Positions 5,534 to 7,412 of a stretch of DNA of 7,412 bases are shown one piece after another (the stretch's first letter is position 1; each line of letters begins with the position of its first letter). A program made the translations under genes and the position numbers. The stretch is from Christiangramia sp. (GTDB taxonomy: Bacteria > Bacteroidota > Bacteroidia > Flavobacteriales > Flavobacteriaceae). The stretch lies in assembly GCA_024635735.1 (NCBI GenBank), contig JAGXII010000040.1, forward strand, positions 1 through 7,412, written 5' to 3'. A model generated the notes under the pieces. That model was given only the letters and a program-made list of their open reading frames with translations. It did no database searches and had not been told where the DNA came from.

Positions 5534-5563
5534 TTGGAGATGCTAGAGAATTGATTATCTTTG
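5534..5563 (+). promoter_or_regulatory. Bacteroidota-type promoter of the yicC-gmk-nadD operon
   Basis: TTG (5534-5536), a 19-nt spacer and TATCTTTG (5556-5563) match the consensus TTG-N17-23-TAnnTTTG completely. The ATG at 5586 lies 22 nt after the -7 box, giving a leader of about 15 nt. No terminator-like hairpin for the preceding hydrolase gene is seen in 5517-5585. Confidence 0.8.
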
Positions 5564-5585
5564 CGCAAGCTTTTAAAATTCAGGA

Positions 5586-6443
5586 ATGATCCAATCTATG
5601 ACAGGCTTCGGGAAAAGCATTTCTCAAATTCCCAATAAAAAAATTACCGTTGAGCTCAAGTCGCTTAACAGCAAAAATTTTGACCTGAATGCACGCATTC
5701 CTTCCCAGTACCGGGAAAAGGAACTCGAGCTTCGAAATTTAATTTCAAATTCACTCGGCCGTGGGAAAGTAGATCTTTCCATTTATGTGGAATACACAGG
5801 GGAACAGACATCTACCAATTTAAATACCGAAGTGGTTAAAACATATATGGATCAGTTACGTGACATCGTGAACGCCAATGAAGTAGAATTATTGAAAATG
5901 GCAGTAAAAATGCCTGATGCAATCAAAACAGAACGTGAGGAGATAGATGAAGAAGAATTTCATATTATCGAAAATGCGGTTAAAGAAGCCCTTTCAGAAA
6001 TAAACCTTTTCAGAAACGATGAGGGAAAAGCACTGGAAAAAGATTTAAACCTCAGGATTACAAATATTCAGGAGCTTTTGAAACAGGTAATCGCCATGGA
6101 TCCGGATCGGGTGGAATCGGTAAGAGAACGCCTTAGAAAAGGTATCGAAGAGATCAAGGAACAGGCAGACGAAAATCGTTTTGAACAGGAAATTGTTTAT
6201 TATATCGAAAAATTCGATATCACCGAGGAGAAAGTAAGGCTTGATAATCACCTTGACTATTTTCTTACTACTATCAATACAAAAGACTCTAACGGAAGGA
6301 AACTGGCTTTTATATCTCAGGAAATTGGCCGGGAAATTAATACAATAGGAAGTAAGTCTAATTATGCCCCCATGCAACAACTGGTGGTACAAATGAAGGA
6401 CGAACTGGAGAAAATCAAAGAACAAATTCTAAACGTACTCTAA
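5586..6443 (+). CDS. yicC: YicC/YloC-family endoribonuclease
   Basis: A 285-residue protein matching the YicC family over its whole length. The N-terminal signature MIQSMTGFGKS (1-11) is followed by VELKSLNSKNFDLNARIP (22-39) and GRGKVDLSIYVE (58-69). A long helical middle with acidic runs (about 115-190) precedes the C-terminal hallmark EEKVRLDNHLDYF (214-226), KLAFISQEIGREINTIGSKSN (243-263, the most conserved block) and a terminal amphipathic helix. E. coli YicC (287 aa) has been reported to act as an endoribonuclease in small-RNA turnover. The function here is assigned by family. The start is fixed by the conserved N-terminus and the promoter just upstream. It is the first gene of an operon, with the gmk ATG directly following its stop codon. 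Confidence 0.95.
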   Translation: MIQSMTGFGKSISQIPNKKITVELKSLNSKNFDLNARIPSQYREKELELRNLISNSLGRGKVDLSIYVEYTGEQTSTNLNTEVVKTYMDQLRDIVNANEVELLKMAVKMPDAIKTEREEIDEEEFHIIENAVKEALSEINLFRNDEGKALEKDLNLRITNIQELLKQVIAMDPDRVESVRERLRKGIEEIKEQADENRFEQEIVYYIEKFDITEEKVRLDNHLDYFLTTINTKDSNGRKLAFISQEIGREINTIGSKSNYAPMQQLVVQMKDELEKIKEQILNVL

Positions 6444-7025
6444 ATGAGCGAAGGGAAACTTATCGTATTCTCGGCACCCTCGGGATCTGGGAAAACTACG
6501 ATAGTACGTCACTTATTAAAGCATCCGGAACTAAAACTTGATTTTTCAATTTCGGCAACTTCGCGGGAGCCCCGGGGAAATGAAGAGGACGGGAAGGACT
6601 ATTATTTTCTCTCTCTAAAAGACTTCAAGCAAAAGATCAAAAATGATGAATTCCTGGAATGGGAAGAAGTTTACAGAGATAATTTCTATGGAACATTAAA
6701 AAGTGAAGTAGAGCGTATCTGGAAAGAAGGTAAACACGTGATTTTTGATATTGATGTTGTTGGCGGGCTGGATATAAAAAATATCTATCCGGACAGAACA
6801 CTGGCAGTTTTTGTAAAACCTCCAAGTATCGAGGAACTTAAAATACGTTTGAAAAAACGTAAAACCGAAAGTGAAGACAAAATAAATATGCGCGTGGCTA
6901 AAGCTTCCATCGAACTTGCTACAGCACCTCAGTTTGATTTTATAATTGAGAATAATAATCTTGGGATTGCCCTGGAGGAAGCACACGAACTAGTTTCAAA
7001 CTACGTCGGCGCCGAAAAGAAATAG
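6444..7025 (+). CDS. gmk: Guanylate kinase
   Basis: A 193-residue cytoplasmic enzyme that phosphorylates GMP to GDP using ATP, an essential step in guanine nucleotide supply and recycling. The P-loop is APSGSGKTT (11-19) with Lys17. The GMP-binding domain contains SISATSREPRGNEEDGKDYY (35-54), including Ser37, Arg41, Arg44 and Tyr53, followed by FLEWEEVYRDNFYGT (70-84). The FDIDVVGG motif (101-108) precedes the DIK helix, and the lid arginines lie in RLKKRK (135-140) and the NMR segment (148-150). Length is normal for bacterial Gmk (about 185-210). The ATG directly follows the yicC TAA with no intervening base, and nadD begins 2 nt after the gmk stop, so translation is probably coupled. Nothing appears missing or unusual. 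Confidence 0.97.
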   Translation: MSEGKLIVFSAPSGSGKTTIVRHLLKHPELKLDFSISATSREPRGNEEDGKDYYFLSLKDFKQKIKNDEFLEWEEVYRDNFYGTLKSEVERIWKEGKHVIFDIDVVGGLDIKNIYPDRTLAVFVKPPSIEELKIRLKKRKTESEDKINMRVAKASIELATAPQFDFIIENNNLGIALEEAHELVSNYVGAEKK

Positions 7026-7027
7026 AA

Positions 7028-7412
7028 ATGAGAAAGAAAGTGGGCTTGTTTTTTGGAACCTTTAATCCCATACATATAGGCCACCTGATCATTGCCAACC
7101 ATATGGCTGAATTTTCTGATCTGGACGAAATTTGGCTGGTTGTCACTCCGCATAATCCTCATAAAAAAAAGAATAGCCTTCTTGATAATCACCATAGGTA
7201 TGAACTGGTGTACAGAGCCTGCGAAACGTATCCAAAATTAAAGCCCAGCAATATAGAATTTGGCCTTCCCCAGCCAAGCTATACGACCAACACCTTAATT
7301 CATCTTCAGGAAAAATTTCCCGATAAAGACTTCTGTCCTATTATGGGAGAGGACAATCTCAAAAGTTTCCATAAATGGAAAAATTACGAGGTGATTCTGG
7401 AGAATCATGACC
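7028..7412 (+). CDS. nadD: Nicotinate-nucleotide adenylyltransferase (5' part only)
   Basis: The first 128 codons of NadD, cut by the right edge. The enzyme transfers AMP from ATP to nicotinate mononucleotide, giving deamido-NAD in the NAD biosynthesis pathway. The N-terminal nucleotidyltransferase signature is GLFFGTFNPIHIGHL (6-20), with the HxGH motif at His16-Ile-Gly-His19. Further NadD landmarks are VVTPHNPHK (38-46), which lies in the substrate-binding loop, PSYTTNTL (83-90) and MGEDNLKSFHKWKNYEVIL (106-124), the bacterial NadD block with its Trp. Full-length enzymes are about 190-215 residues, so roughly a third is missing. It starts 2 nt after gmk and is translated from the same operon. 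Confidence 0.95.
   Translation, partial: MRKKVGLFFGTFNPIHIGHLIIANHMAEFSDLDEIWLVVTPHNPHKKKNSLLDNHHRYELVYRACETYPKLKPSNIEFGLPQPSYTTNTLIHLQEKFPDKDFCPIMGEDNLKSFHKWKNYEVILENHD

Noticed and set aside
6045..6425. 126-codon minus-strand open frame
   Set aside because: It is the shadow of the conserved yicC C-terminal half, rich in Phe/Leu/Ile as expected for antisense of a charged helical region.
6637..7195. Four minus-strand open frames of 62-96 codons
   Set aside because: They are antisense to gmk and nadD, both of which have complete family motifs in the plus strand.
1..7412. Mobile elements, CRISPR repeats, tRNA/rRNA genes, toxin-antitoxin or defence modules
   Set aside because: No transposase-like frame, regularly spaced repeats, RNA gene signatures or defence domains were seen. 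Composition appears even and nearly all DNA is accounted for by ordinary genes.

Overview
The window looks like ordinary chromosomal DNA from a member of the Bacteroidota, most likely Flavobacteriaceae. The evidence is an AT-rich composition, genes without Shine-Dalgarno sequences, several good matches to the Bacteroidota sigma factor promoter (TTG-N19/20-TAnnTTTG), two small lipoproteins of a kind common in flavobacteria, and a yicC-gmk-nadD gene order. A Christiangramia/Gramella-like organism fits, but that is an impression from protein style and not a demonstrated placement.

Layout: (1) 1-635, minus: the N-terminal half of a PLP-dependent trans-sulfuration enzyme (cystathionine gamma-synthase type), cut by the left edge. 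(2) 636-725: a compact divergent promoter region in which two opposing promoters overlap. (3) 726-2833, plus: a DUF4163/DUF3298 lipoprotein, then a thioredoxin-fold ArsC/Spx-like protein that overlaps an EamA/DMT transporter by 14 nt. (4) 4467-2830, minus: an acyl-CoA thioesterase-like hotdog protein, a gamma-glutamylcyclotransferase-fold protein 4 nt downstream, and a small lipoprotein whose stop codon interlocks with that of the transporter in the tetranucleotide TTAA. (5) 4468-4550: a short divergent intergenic region with a 20-bp palindrome and a separate long hairpin-forming inverted repeat. (6) 4551-5516, plus: a YheT-type alpha/beta hydrolase. (7) 5534-7412, plus: a textbook promoter followed by yicC, gmk and nadD (cut by the right edge), packed 0-2 nt apart.

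Functionally the window is mostly housekeeping: sulfur amino-acid synthesis (metB-like), RNA turnover (yicC), guanine nucleotide supply (gmk) and NAD synthesis (nadD). Between these lie transport, thioester and peptide/amide chemistry genes and envelope lipoproteins. I see no mobile element, CRISPR array, tRNA, rRNA or defence island, and I do not think the window contains a new multi-gene system. The parts most worth a second look are the two divergent intergenic regions, where symmetrical DNA coincides with promoters or start codons, and the little-characterised thioesterase/cyclotransferase-fold gene pair.
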